Of a stretch of DNA of 64,000 bases, positions 46,014-56,281 are shown in pieces. The notes under the pieces were generated by a model that made no database searches, was not told where the DNA came from, and worked only from the letters and a program-made list of their open reading frames with translations. Position 1 is the first letter of the stretch. Every line of letters begins with the position of its first letter. Location of the stretch: NCBI GenBank assembly GCA_030762895.1, contig CM061068.1, positions 74,425,228 through 74,489,227 of the forward strand. Reading direction: 5' to 3'. The translations under genes were made by a program, and so were the position numbers. This DNA comes from Sophora flavescens (lineage: Eukaryota > Streptophyta > Magnoliopsida > Fabales > Fabaceae).

Positions 46014-46127
46014 GCGGGTGTTGGGAATAGCAGTAGCCCAATCTCAACCCCTCCCTCCCCCATCTTTCTTTTTCTCTAATATTTTCTTTCTGCTTTGTTT
46101 TGTAATTTGCAATGAGTGAAAGGAATC

Positions 46128-46672
46128 ATGGGTCGTAGGAAGATTGAGATCAAGATGGTGAGGGACACCAACACAAGGCAAGTCACTTTCTCCAAGCGTA
46201 GGACGGGCCTATTCAAGAAAGCAAATGAATTATCCATCTTGTGTGGTGCCGAAGTTGCTATTGTTGTGTTCTCCCCTGGGAACAAGCCTTACTCTTTTGG
46301 GCACCCTGATGTTGACATTGTTGCTGCCAAGTTTCTTCAACAAGATCCCAAATCATCAAAAGGGGCCCAAGGTGGCTCCTCTTCTAATGATGCCAAATTG
46401 GACAAGCTAAACCAAGAACTTGCTGGGGTGATGGACCAAATCTGTGAGGCTATAATGAAGACCGACATGTATGGTAAGTCCCTGATTGAATATGACAAGA
46501 CCCACGGAAGGAGCTTCAAGAATTGCATGATTCATTGGCAGTGATGAAGCATAATATCAAGGAACGTCTTGATGAGTTGGAACTATCCGAAGCTATGTTA
46601 ATGCTTCAAGAGCAACCAGTGGAGTTCAATGAAAACCATTTTGCCAATCGGAAGAGAGAAAGAAAGAATTGA
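46128..46672 (+). pseudogene. type I (M-alpha, AGL62-like) MADS-box gene with frameshift
   Basis: The start is at 46128, giving MGRRKIEIKMVRDTNTRQVT and then FSKRRTGLFKKANELSIL and CGAEVAIVVFSPGNKPYSFG, a complete MADS DNA-binding and dimerisation domain (residues 1-60) followed by the HPDVD box typical of the AGL62 group. The first frame stops at 46544 after 138 residues. The last 12 or so codons are out of register: from about 46505 another frame runs ELQELHDSLAVMKHNIKERL to a stop at 46670-46672, rich in the Leu/Glu pattern expected of the C-terminal coiled coil. A one-base loss near 46505-46512 explains this. It is intronless, as type I genes are. Such genes act in female gametophyte and endosperm development. 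Either a pseudogene, a truncated allele or a sequencing error. Confidence 0.85.
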
Positions 46673-47065
46673 TACCATGATTTTCATTATCAAGAAATAA
46701 TTTGCTAAATCGGTGGAATTCAACTCTATTTTGTTATTTATATTATTATGCCCCTCTTAATCCTGAAATCCATGTTGTCCATATCCTTCGTAGTTGAATT
46801 GTTGAATTTGGAGGGAATAAAACAGTAGGAGGGATGAATATAGTTGTTTTGTTTTGTTGAATTCCAGAAATTTATGAGGAAGTAAAAAAAATCTTTTTTA
46901 TTATAAATTCGAAACAAATAATGTGAGTAGAATTATTGTTCTATGTGGAGTTATTTAATAATTGTGGGGAAAATTGTTTATATTATATGGCATATCTAAT
47001 GAGAGCAATGGTTTACTGTGAGAGGTGAGAGAAGCGAATTCAAATCCTTAAAGTATACATAGATG
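46673..47065. other. 3' flank of the MADS gene
   Basis: Contains possible polyadenylation signals (AATAAA-like stretches near 46695-46700 and 46815-46825). No further gene or repeat boundaries are seen. Confidence 0.45.
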
Positions 47066-47243
47066 TGGGATGTTTATTGGTTCGGATAAAATCGACGAAC
47101 TCGAAACAAAAAAGAACCAAATTCATAAAGTTGGTTCAGATTTGTTGGGTATTCAGGTTGAAACCAAACCAAACCGAATAAGATCCGATAATAATTAGTG
47201 CGGTTTTTGGATTCAAGGTTTCTAAAACCGAACCAAACCAAAG

Positions 47244-47246
<3 letters not shown>

Positions 47247-47294
<48 letters not shown>
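47247..47294. repeat. TA microsatellite
   Basis: About 24 units of AT at the left side of the small palindromic MITE. Confidence 0.95.
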
Positions 47295-47296
<2 letters not shown>

Positions 47297-47500
47297 GCGA
47301 GGATCAAGTTGCTCCAAGAGTAACTTTAAGCTTACTCCAAATCTCCACCATTGATTTTAGTGTAATCCAATGGAATTAAATGTCCTCTTTAATGAATTAA
47401 CGTAGGTCATTGGATTACACTAAAATCAAGGGTGAAGATTTGAAGTAACTCTTTTAAAATTACTCTTGGAATAACTTAATACCACCTTCTCTCTCTCTAT
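47295..47500. mobile_element. palindromic MITE
   Basis: A stem-loop of about 205 bp: GATTTTAGTGTAATCCAATG (47353-47372) pairs with CATTGGATTACACTAAAATC (about 47408-47427), and outer parts CAAGAGTAACTT and AATTACTCTTGG also pair. It lies between TA-rich tracts, which fits a TA-targeting (Stowaway/Mariner-like) MITE. The family is not recognised. Confidence 0.65.
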
Positions 47501-47814
47501 ATATATATATATTAAAAATTTTACATAATAGTTTTTGAAACTTTTACGCTCATATCTAAGCAATTTTATATATTATCAAGTTTGAAATTTTTCCTCTTGA
47601 TCATGTACTTTTTATGATAGGTCGGGTTTCTTGAAAAAATTGCAAACCCGAACCAAATCGAACCAATTGATTTTGATTTGTTCAAATTTATTTTTAGTGG
47701 AATCAAACGAATTACCGATCCGTGAACACTCTTACGTGAATTTAAATATTCAAAGTTATTCGATAATCATGTGATCACTTAAAAAAACATACGATTTTAT
47801 CTTTTAGATCCCGT

Positions 47815-48183
47815 TTGATTAGGTTTATTTCTTAAAAATTATTTTTCTAAAAAAATTCATTTCCGGTATCTATATACTTGTTTGGTTCGGCGTTTATTAA
47901 GAACATTTATATATATAAAAAAGGTTGAATTTCAGCTTTTAGGATAAGCTGATTTCACATAAAAGTTTCAATCAAAAACATTTTTGGAGAATCACTTTTT
48001 TTAAAGCCTAAACAAAAAGGTTTTTAATCTTCATTATTTATATTGATCTAATGGTTAGGAGTCATCCATGTACCCCTACACTAACACACTACTCTCTCTT
48101 CATACACATCATACATATGTAAGTTCAAACATTCTCTAAATCAGGCACCCCTACCTTTTAGAATACTTGCATTGTCAATATAC

Positions 48184-48186
<3 letters not shown>
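47815..48186 (+). repeat. outer left arm of palindrome
   Basis: Landmarks CTTGTTTGGTTCGGCGTTTA, TTTCAGCTTTTAGGATAAGC, TTCAATCAAAAACATTTTTG, CTAATGGTTAGGA and CATACATATGTAAGTTCAAA recur as their complements, in reverse order, at 53830-54165. Confidence 0.92.

Positions 48187-48240
<54 letters not shown>
48187..48240. repeat. TA microsatellite, left arm
   Basis: About 27 units of TA at the junction of outer and inner arm. Confidence 0.95.
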
Positions 48241-48243
<3 letters not shown>

Positions 48244-48257
48244 ATGTTTAATATTTT

Positions 48258-49247
48258 ATTAAACTAATATATCCTTAATTTGACATTTTTTCGTACATGG
48301 ATAACTCTAACTACGTCTTTCTAAATTAATAAAAGTAAAAATGCAAAGTCAATAAATTTGTTATAACATTTAAATATTCGTATAAGTTAAATTCTTAAGT
48401 GCTCAAAAAGTGAAAAGAATAAAAATAAATAAAAACCTCACCTTTAAGATGCACTAATCCAATGCAGGAAGTGTGTCCCTTAAATCACCTACGAAGGGAT
48501 TTAGTGTACATGAAAATTAGCTCGTAAATATTCTTACTATACCAAATTAAAAATAAATAAGCAATCTTGATAAAATCAACAATCTTGTTAAAATATTCTT
48601 ATGATAGCTTAAATAGTCTTATTGTACCTATATATAATAAGACTATTTTAACAAGAATGCTTATTTCTTTTAAGTTTGATAAAATAAGAATTTTTTTTGG
48701 AATAACTTTTATGTATACTAAATCCTTTCCTAGGTGATTTTAAGGATACACTTCCAACATTGGATTAGTGCGTCATAGAGGTGATGTTTTTATTATTTTA
48801 TTTATTTATTTTTCATGTACTAAATCCCTTCATCGGTGATTTAAGGGAGACACTTCCTACGATTCCCAGATCTCCTATGTTGGTAGGCAATATGTAAATT
48901 CCACTATAAATCATCGCTGAGGTTGGTGGTATTCCCTGACCTTGCAAGAGGGTGTGTCTTCCCTCATCTAAACTTTTTTTTTTTCAATAAAAAAAAGGGA
49001 CACACTTCCTACATTGGATTAGTGCGTCATAAAGGTGATGTTTTTATATATTTTTTTATTCTTTTCATTTTATGAGCACTTTTTTTGACTAAATTTTATG
49101 AGCACTTAAGAATTTAACTTATACGATTATTTAAATGTTATAACAAATTTATGGACTTCGCATTTTTATTTTTATTAACTGAGAAAGACGTAGTTAGAGT
49201 TATCCATGTACGAAAAAATGTCAAATTAAGAATATATTAGTTTATTA
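48258..49247. mobile_element. palindromic MITE inserted in left arm
   Basis: About 1 kb with inverted ends: TAAACTAATATATCCTTAAT with TTTGACATTTTTTCGTACAT at the left recur inverted at 49170-49245. AATATTT lies on both sides of the insertion, and the right arm of the large palindrome has an uninterrupted GATATGTTTAATATTT at that point. The interior repeats the segment with TTGGATTAGTGCGTCAT several times (about 48460, 48765 and 49015). Confidence 0.72.
48861..49001 (+). mobile_element. 5'-truncated SINE
   Basis: Matches the 3' two-thirds of the SINE at 17079-17270 (GTTGGTAGGCAATATGTAAA onward) and has an A-rich tail. It is flanked by exact 11-bp duplications ACACTTCCTAC (48850-48860 and 49002-49012), and the truncation falls at the box B region. 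Confidence 0.88.
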
Positions 49248-49254
49248 AAATATT

Positions 49255-49770
49255 TAAGTTTAATTATTGAGTTGGTCCCAAAACTATTTGGGAATTTTCA
49301 ACTAGGTCCCTAAAATAAAAAAATTTAATTAGGTCCCTGAACCTATATAAAATTTTCAATTGGGTCCCTGAATTAAAAAAATTTTAATTGGGTCCCTAAA
49401 ATTATATAAAATGTTCAATTAGATCCCTAAAGTAAAAAAGTAAATATATAAAATAAAAAATAATAAAAATGATAAATGATGAATTTTAAAAATTTATATT
49501 GTTTGACATAATAATAAAATGACAAAGGATGAATATGAGAGAAAAATACTATAGATAATAATAAAAAATAAAACTTAGTGAGAAAAACTATTGTTTAGCA
49601 TAATAATTAAATAAAAATAAATAAATTTGAGAGACAAAATTTAGTTCTTGAAATGATAATAACAAAGTAATGAAATAAGAAATTGTGATAGAAAATTCAT
49701 GTTTTATAACAAAATATTAAGTTATTAAACTGATTCAAATATTCAATATTTGAAAGAACATTAAAATAAT
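49255..49770 (+). repeat. inner left arm of palindrome
   Basis: Starts at TTTAATTATTGAGTTGGTCC and repeats AATTGGGTCCCT- and AATTAGGTCCCTGAACC-type units about every 60 bp. It ends in A/T-rich DNA with GAGAGACAAAATTTAGTTCT and CATGTTTTATAACAAAATAT, all present inverted at 52390-52925. Confidence 0.88.
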
Positions 49771-49976
49771 AACAATAGACATAGCAAGCAAAAATATTAC
49801 TTACGAAATATTAAACAATTTAAGAAAAGGGTTGGGCTAAGGTGCACCACCCATATTTTGCACCACCCACTACACCATCCATATGTGGCAAATTTTGGAC
49901 CAATCAAATTGCCACATGAGTTTGGTCAAAATTTCAAACTTTCTAGTTGTATTTCTACTGTAGTCAAATATATGAA

Positions 49977-51838
49977 TGAAATAAACAACTATAAACACGA
50001 GAAGGGGGGGTTAAATTGTGTTTATCAGAATTTAAGCAAGGTTGAAATCTTTTCGCAAAAAAAGCTAGATTTAGACGAATGGAAGGATACAGGATGGACG
50101 GGTGACTTTTGTAAACACACCACTTGATAGACGTAAGAAAACTAAAGCAATCAAAGAGGTTATAAGGAAAGAGAGATTGACACAGTTATTTATCCTGGTT
50201 CACTCTTCAAAGCAAAGAGCTACGTCCCGTCCTTGGCAGCACCAAGATTTATCCACTATAACTGATTAGGTTACAGACTTAAGAATTATTTGCACACCTA
50301 GCCTCTTCAGGCTCAAAGACAAGTATTCTTTGTAGACCTAGCCTCTTCAGGCTCACTCAGGTTTGTTTGAGAGATTTGGTTTGTAATAAATACAACTTCT
50401 CACAGGCAGGTCTTTCACTAACACTCAAAGAGTGGTTTAAATGTAAAGCTTAGGAAAGTCTGCGTAATAACTTCAAATGATTGAATAATACAGAATGAAA
50501 GAATGAAGAAATTAATGCGTGGAGTAATGGCTTTTAATTCAATGTGTATTATCTTCTTCTTCATCTTCAATGACTTTTGTATTTATGGTCTTCAAGCATT
50601 TAGGATCCGTTAGAGACATTCCCTCAGATGTTGGCTTCAAGCATAACTTCATTAAATGCAATAGAGTCGTTCTAGGCAGCCATTAATGCAATAGAGTCAT
50701 TCTGGGCAACCATTAATGCAATGGGAACGTTGGTTGTACTCTAACATGAAGGATCATGGCTTTATGCATCGTGATACAGCCATATCAGAGTTGTGCAGAG
50801 AGCTTTTTGTACTTTACTGAGTACACTTCCCTTTTCGTGTAAGGACCAGAGATACTAGGAAATAAAGCATGTTGGAAGCATTCTTTAACTGGTCTTTGGT
50901 TCTGATTATCCAAGGTTTCTTGAGAGAGTAACTTCTGACTTTTCTTGATAAGCGTGAAACTGAGTAGGAGAGAAGGCTTCAAGTCTCTTTCTGGTTCTTG
51001 AAATACGATTCTGATAATCCTTATAGAATTCGCGTCTATAAGATAAGTACTTCCATCTTGAAAATAGCCGCGTCTATCTAGCCATTTGAGTTTTCATTCG
51101 GGCTAGTAGACGAGCTCCATATTAAGGACTCAGCAAGTCCAAAGACTAGTGTGGACGAGCGCTTCTGTCACCTTTAGTGGACGAGCACTTCTGTTACTTT
51201 AGTGGACGAGAGCCTCTGTTACTTTAGTGGACGAGAGCCTCTGTTGCTTTAGTAGACGAGCTCCATATGCCACGTCATTGGACGAGCCATTCTGATTCCT
51301 TAATGGACGAGCTCCATCTGCCACGTCATTGGTCGAGCGCTTCTGATAACTTAATGGACAAGATCCAGATGCCACGTTATTGGACGAGCCATTCTGATAC
51401 TTTAATGGACGAGCTATTCTGATACCTTTATGGACGAGCTCCATCTGCCATGTCATTGGACGGACCATTCTGATACCTTAAGTAGACGAGTGCCTCTGTC
51501 ACTTTAGTAGACGCTGGCTTTCATCACTTTAGTGGACGCAAGTTTCTATCTCTTGCGTTTTGGACGTGCGCTTCAATCACTACAGTGCTGGACGTTTGTT
51601 TCAACCACTTGTGTGTTGGACGTGAGCTTCTATTACTTGTGTTGGACGTGAGCTTCTATCACTACACTGTTGGACGTGTGCTTCTATTACTTGTGTTGGA
51701 CGTATGATTCTCTTATTTAATCTGCACACTTGATAGACAGGTTAGCAACCAATATGAAGGTTAATTAAATCATTAACCAATGTTTAGTTCTCATCAAAAC
51801 TTAGAGAAATGCACATCAGACATTTTAGAGACTTAACA
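49977..51838 (-). mobile_element. Copia (Sirevirus-like) solo LTR
   Basis: A 1862-bp LTR from TGAAATAAACAAC to GACTTAACA with exact 5-bp duplication ATGAA (49972-49976 and 51839-51843). It has the family layout: G-run then TTAAATTG, CCTGGTTCACTC, CACCTAGCCTCTTC, and a CpG-rich tandem block at 51140-51720. No internal sequence, so it is a solo LTR. The short frames over it are not genes. Confidence 0.92.
51140..51720. repeat. GGACGAGC minisatellite in Copia solo LTR
   Basis: About 20 degenerate units of 25-33 bp built on TTTAGTGGACGAG followed by CGCTTCTG or CTCCATCTGCCACG, ending in TTGGACGTGAGCTTCTAT variants. It is the counterpart of the 25-bp block in the LTRs at 1-205 and 7040-7290, but longer and more diverged. 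Confidence 0.88.
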
Positions 51839-52389
51839 ATGAAAACAATATATTGTAGTATAGTATATGTACTCTTTGTATTCGCAAATTTAACCCATAT
51901 TAAAATAATATTTTTTGATTAAAAAAACTGATTATATTGCAAAATAATATTTTAATATGAATTAAAATAATGTTTGTTGTCAATAATATTTTGTAATATA
52001 ATCAGTTTTTTTATCAAAAATATTATTTTAATATGAATTAAATTTACAAATACAAAAAACACATATATTATACTACAATATACTGTATTCATATAGTTTG
52101 ACTACAGTATAATACAAATAGAAAGTTTGAAATTTTGACCAAACTATGTGGCAATTTGATTAGCCTAAAATTTGCCACATGGGTGGTGTAGTGGGTGGTG
52201 TAAAATGTAGGTGGTGCACCATAGCCCAACCCGAAAGAAAAACCTCAATTAAAATATAAAATAACATAATAAATGATAAAATAAATTAAATAACCCAAAA
52301 TAAAATTGACAACGAAACTAAGATGTGATATTTACTTAACTAGATTCTTTATTTTATTTATTATTTCAAATAATAACTTTTTTTAATTG

Positions 52390-52925
52390 AGGTTTATTTT
52401 ATTTTATTTATATTTTTTAATTGACGTTTTTAGTTTAATCTCTTAATATTTTGTTATAAAACATGGATTCTCTAGCACTTCATATTTCATTATTTTATTA
52501 TTATCATTTCAAGAACTAAATTTTGTCTCTCAAATTTATTTAATTTAATTTAATTATTATGCTAAAAAATAATTTTTCTCAACAAATTTAAATTTTCATT
52601 TTATTATTATTATTATTATTTTACATAATGAGTTTTTCCTCTCATATTCATCTTTTATCATTTTATTATTATGTCAAACAATATTTTTTTCCCTAAATTT
52701 CATTATCTATCATTTTATTACTTTTTACTTATATAGTCACCTTTTTAAATTAGGGACCTAATTGAAAATTTTATGTAAGTTCAGGGGCCCAATTAGAAAC
52801 TCTTTAGTTTAGGGACCCAATTGAAAATTTTATCTAAGTTCAGGGACCTAATTAGAAATTATCTTAGTTAATGGACCTAATTGAAAATTCTCAAATAGTT
52901 CAGGAACAACTTAATAATTAAACCA
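52390..52925 (-). repeat. inner right arm of palindrome
   Basis: Inverted counterpart of 49255-49770 with several substitutions and indels; the GGTCCCTGAACTT-type units are readable on the minus strand. Confidence 0.88.
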
Positions 52926-52940
52926 AATATTAAACATATC

Positions 52941-52943
<3 letters not shown>

Positions 52944-53014
<71 letters not shown>
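52944..53014. repeat. TA microsatellite, right arm
   Basis: About 35 units of TA, mirroring 48187-48240. Confidence 0.95.
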
Positions 53015-53016
<2 letters not shown>

Positions 53017-53039
53017 TACATTGAAAATGCAAGTATTCT

Positions 53040-53816
53040 GCCAACAGGGGTTGACACATCTGGTCAAGCCTTCCGCTTAGGGATGGCAATGGGTAGGGTA
53101 CTATAGTACCCATCCCCATACCCGTATTTGGAAAAATTACCCGTACCTGGACTCGTGTACCCTTGTGGGTAGCAACTTTAGTACCCCCACCCGTACTCGC
53201 ACCTGTTACCCGCGCTTTAACAGTGAAAAAGCAATAAATAACTAAAGAAAGTTATAACAATTAAAAAGAATTCAACATTCTTTTAAATCCAGTCATAAAA
53301 CAATACAAAACAAAATATTTAAATAAATAAAAACATCCAAAAATGAATTATAGATACAACTAGGTTTGGAAAGTTAAGTCTTTAAATTAATTTTGGTTTT
53401 AAAATTTGTATTATAGTTAAAATTATATATATTAGTAATATAAATAAATAAATAAATAATTATATATACATATACATATGTGTGGGTATGGGGCGGGGTG
53501 AGTGCCATAGTACCTGTACCCGCACCCGTACCCATTCAAATTTGCGGGTAAATACCCGTACCTGGACTCTTACCCATTGTGTGGGTAATTACTCTACCCA
53601 TTGTGGGTAATTTTTGCGGGTACCCAATGGGTAGGGTACAAATTGTCATCTATACTTTCGCTCACACTAGCTGTGACTTGTGTTCGATTCCTAGATCTCC
53701 CCTGTTGGTAGGCAATATGTAAATTCCACTATAAATCCTCGCGGAGGTTGGTGATATTTCTGGTCTTACAAGGGAGCGTGTCTTCCCCAAATCTAAACTT
53801 TTTTTATATAAAAAAA
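53040..53816 (+). mobile_element. SINE, split by a hAT element
   Basis: Same family as 17079-17270 (GCCAACAGGGGTTGACACAT start, box B GTGTTCGATTCC, A-rich tail). It has an exact 13-bp target duplication ATGCAAGTATTCT (53027-53039 and 53817-53829). The left arm of the palindrome has the single uninterrupted copy of this target (complement, about 48162-48174). Confidence 0.93.
53078..53654. mobile_element. hAT-type MITE nested in the SINE
   Basis: 577 bp, starting TAGGGATGGCAATGGGTAGG and ending ACAAATTGTCATCTATA, with 8-bp target duplications CTTCCGCT and CTTTCGCT (53070-53077 and 53655-53662, one mismatch). The GATGGCAA-type end and repeated GGGTA/TACCC blocks are common in plant hAT MITEs. 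Confidence 0.85.
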
Positions 53817-53829
53817 ATGCAAGTATTCT

Positions 53830-54165
53830 ATAAGGTAGGGGTGCGTGATTTAGAGAATGTTTGAACTTACATATGTATGATGCGTATGAAGTGAGAGTAG
53901 TGTGTTAGTGTGGGGGGTTACATGGATGATTCCTAACCATTAGATCATTATAAATGTTGAAGATTGATAACCTTTTTTGTTTATGCTTAAAGAACGTGAT
54001 TCTCCAAAAATGTTTTTGATTGAAACTTTTATGTGAAATCAACTTATCCTAAAAGCTGAAATTCAACTTTTTTTATATAAATGTTTTTAATAAACGCCGA
54101 ACCAAACAAGTATACAAATACCAGAAATGATTTTTCATTAGAAAAATATTTTTTTTAAAGAAATA
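53830..54165 (-). repeat. outer right arm of palindrome
   Basis: Inverted counterpart of 47815-48186, about 90 percent alike by eye. Confidence 0.92.
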
Positions 54166-54319
54166 AACTGACGAATGTGCAATATATGTTAGTTTGGAAG
54201 TGTAAATAAGAATAAGTTTGTAAATAATCTTAGGATTTGTGAATGAAAAGGATTAGAAAATGTACACATTCATTTGATTGGAGTTTTGATCTTTTATATG
54301 AAAAATATACTAAAAAAGA

Positions 54320-55441
54320 TGTTGAAAATGTGTAGGATTGAAGGCCGAGCGCTTAGCTCTAGAACCGGATGCTCAGCCCCGCGAAAAAGGAACAAAAAAG
54401 CATCAGACAGCACGCCGGGTGCTCAGCACAGGTTTTGGGCGCTATGCTCTTAAGAGCACCAAAATGAACTAGCGCTCAGCTCCAGCTGGGAAACAACATT
54501 GGAGTTCTAGATGAAAATAAGCGCCCAGCTCTGGCCTGGGGCGCTCAGCGCTGGGCGACGCACAGAACTTGTATAAATTCGCATTTGAGCAGACTTTGAA
54601 GGATCTTTGGCTCATTCTTCATATTTTCACACCTTGGTTCATCACTTTCTCTCCACTTCCTTGAAGACTCAAGCTTGGGAACAAGAGTTGGAGCTTCCAT
54701 GGATTCTTCCACACTCTCACACTCAAGTTCTTCCATCTCTACTCTCTCTATTATGAGTTGCTAGATCAATTAGGTTAGGTTAGGATGATTTCAATTTAGA
54801 ATTTGATGTAATTGACTTTGATTTCTGATTTCAATTCCATTTCATTCAAATTGAGTAACTGCTTCTATGTTTAATGCTTCTATTGGATTGATCAACTTTG
54901 AATTGATGATAGATTCAATTTCACAATTGGAAAATTGGTTATTTGATTGGAATTGAAGTAGATTACCATTGGAATGTGGATTCTAGGAATAGAACTCTAT
55001 TGCAATGCATTATTATGAATCTCATGCTTAATGTTTGTGCTAATTCTTGAATCACCTAAGGAATTTGGGTTCTTAATAGGTACCAAAGGATTATCACCTA
55101 AGGGATTAGGGATAAATCTAGGTTAGTGATTTGAATGTCAATTGAATGGAATGATTTGTAATTAGGATTGAATAAAGTTACATCAAGTAAAGAGATGGAG
55201 GATTCCGATACCTAACCGCTTTACCTATATTGATTTCACTCTTTACTTTTACTTGATTCATTCATTTTTGTGACAACATTAAATTCAATATTCTTGTAGT
55301 CTTATATAAACATGAAATTCATTAGTTCAAAATATCAATTGCCTAAGCTACGTTGATACTTAATCTCAATAATTGTTGGGAATGATACTCTACTTTCACC
55401 ATTATTACTTGTCGCGATTTGGTACACTTGCCAAACCAACA
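54320..55441 (+). repeat. probable 5' LTR of Athila-type element
   Basis: Contains several GCGCTCAGC/GCGCCCAGC motifs in a GC-richer zone (54350-54560), then a TATA-like TGTATAAATTCG at 54570-54581, a CT-rich leader and AT-rich sequence to the primer site. The inverted ends TGTTG and CAACA support the limits, which remain approximate. Confidence 0.55.
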
Positions 55442-55450
55442 ACAAGTTTT

Positions 55451-55463
55451 TGACGCCGTTACC
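55451..55463 (+). other. Athila-type primer-binding site
   Basis: TGACGCCGTTACC differs at two positions from TGGCGCCGTTGCC, the usual site in Athila/Tat Gypsy elements (often assigned to tRNA-Asp). Confidence 0.75.
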
Positions 55464-55618
55464 ATGGATTGTTGATTTCAATATCAACGAAGCAAAGGCA
55501 TTGCTAATTTGGACATTATTTTTGTTTTTCTTTTATACTCATTTTAGTAATTGGTTTTCATTGTTATAATTCTTTACTTTAGATTCTTGTGTTGTGAGGA
55601 AAGTATCCACTACAGGCC

Positions 55619-56281
55619 ATGGACATCTTTGAAGCTACTCTTCTTGCTCAAATTGCAAAACAATTGGAGTTGATGTCCAAACAACTTCAAGTCATGCAAG
55701 TGAAGGCAATGAAACCATTGCAACCTACATGTGATTTTTGTGGTGAACACCATAAACTTGAAAATTGTGAGGTTCAATTCAATGCACAAGAGGAGGCTTA
55801 TTACATGGAGAACCTCATGAGGGAACAAGATGCACAACCTTACCATCAATCCAATGAGTCACTAGATAGATTGTCCAGCCTTGAAAATGTTTTAATTCAA
55901 TTTATTGGAGCTACTCAAACGAAATTTAAGGACATACAAGCTTCAATCAAGAATCTTGAGATTCAAGTTGGGATACTATCTAAGAAATTGGTTGGAATTG
56001 TACAGAAAAAGATAGAGTTAGTAAGAGAGCAAGAGTCACATGTTTGGGAAATGGTTGAGCAAGAAGAAGAAGTGCTTGTAGAAATGGAAAGTGAACATGA
56101 CTCAATTGAAGTGGTGGAGGAAAAACAAAAAGAAAGTGTAGTTGTAGAAATAGATGAAAAACAGAAAAACAAAAATAGTGACATCGAAGAGAAGCCAAGG
56201 GTGATACAAGAAGAGATTCATATGACTAAGACTCAACCCTTGGTGATTGAAGAGAAGAGCCCTATGCAAGATGAGTTTTAA
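55619..56281 (+). CDS. Athila-type gag fragment ORF
   Basis: An open 220-codon frame starting MDIFEATLLAQIAKQLELMS. It has a knuckle CDFCGEHHKLENC (Athila spacing C-x2-C-x3-H-x4-C) at residues 39-51, then an Athila-like region with LENVLIQFIGATQTKFKDIQ and ASIKNLEIQVGILSKKL, and a Glu/Lys/Val-rich tail likely to form a coil. The N-terminal capsid domain normally preceding the knuckle is absent and pol does not follow. It is a remnant that happens to remain open; translation is unproven. Confidence 0.72.
   Translation: MDIFEATLLAQIAKQLELMSKQLQVMQVKAMKPLQPTCDFCGEHHKLENCEVQFNAQEEAYYMENLMREQDAQPYHQSNESLDRLSSLENVLIQFIGATQTKFKDIQASIKNLEIQVGILSKKLVGIVQKKIELVREQESHVWEMVEQEEEVLVEMESEHDSIEVVEEKQKESVVVEIDEKQKNKNSDIEEKPRVIQEEIHMTKTQPLVIEEKSPMQDEF

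Larger units (their letters stand above)
47067..47735. mobile_element. hAT-like MITE with nested palindromic MITE
   Basis: The left end TGTTTATTGGTTCGG and right end CCGATCCGTGAACACT are loosely inverted, and the flanks are full of GGTTCGG and CCGAACC motifs, e.g. ACCGAACCAAACC and CCCGAACCAAATCGAACC. This matches hAT-like non-autonomous elements beginning GTGTTCACGG. Target duplications were not resolved. The middle is split by a TA tract and a smaller MITE (47295-47500). Confidence 0.5.
49829..52232. mobile_element. long-TIR foldback element (MULE-like MITE) with a Copia solo LTR in one arm
   Basis: Starts GGGTTGGGCTAAGGTGCACC and ends GGTGCACCATAGCCCAACCC. The inverted repeats continue for roughly 260 bp (GGTCAAAATTTCAAACTTTC, TACTGTAGTCAAA, ATTAAAATAATATTTT on each side). 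Removing the Copia LTR leaves about 540 bp that is almost entirely palindrome. The flanks TTAAGAAAA and GAAAGAAAA agree at 7 of 9 positions, compatible with a 9-bp Mutator-type duplication. No transposase. Confidence 0.8.
47815..54165. repeat. 6.4-kb nested palindrome (foldback structure)
   Basis: Outer arms 47815-48186 and 53830-54165, TA tracts 48187-48240 and 52944-53014, and inner arms 49255-49770 and 52390-52925 are inverted copies arranged symmetrically, forming one ancestral foldback with arms of about 1 kb. Each arm has different later insertions: a palindromic MITE and truncated SINE on the left, a SINE carrying a hAT on the right, and a long-TIR element with a Copia solo LTR in the centre. 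No coding sequence is supported anywhere in it. Confidence 0.85.
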
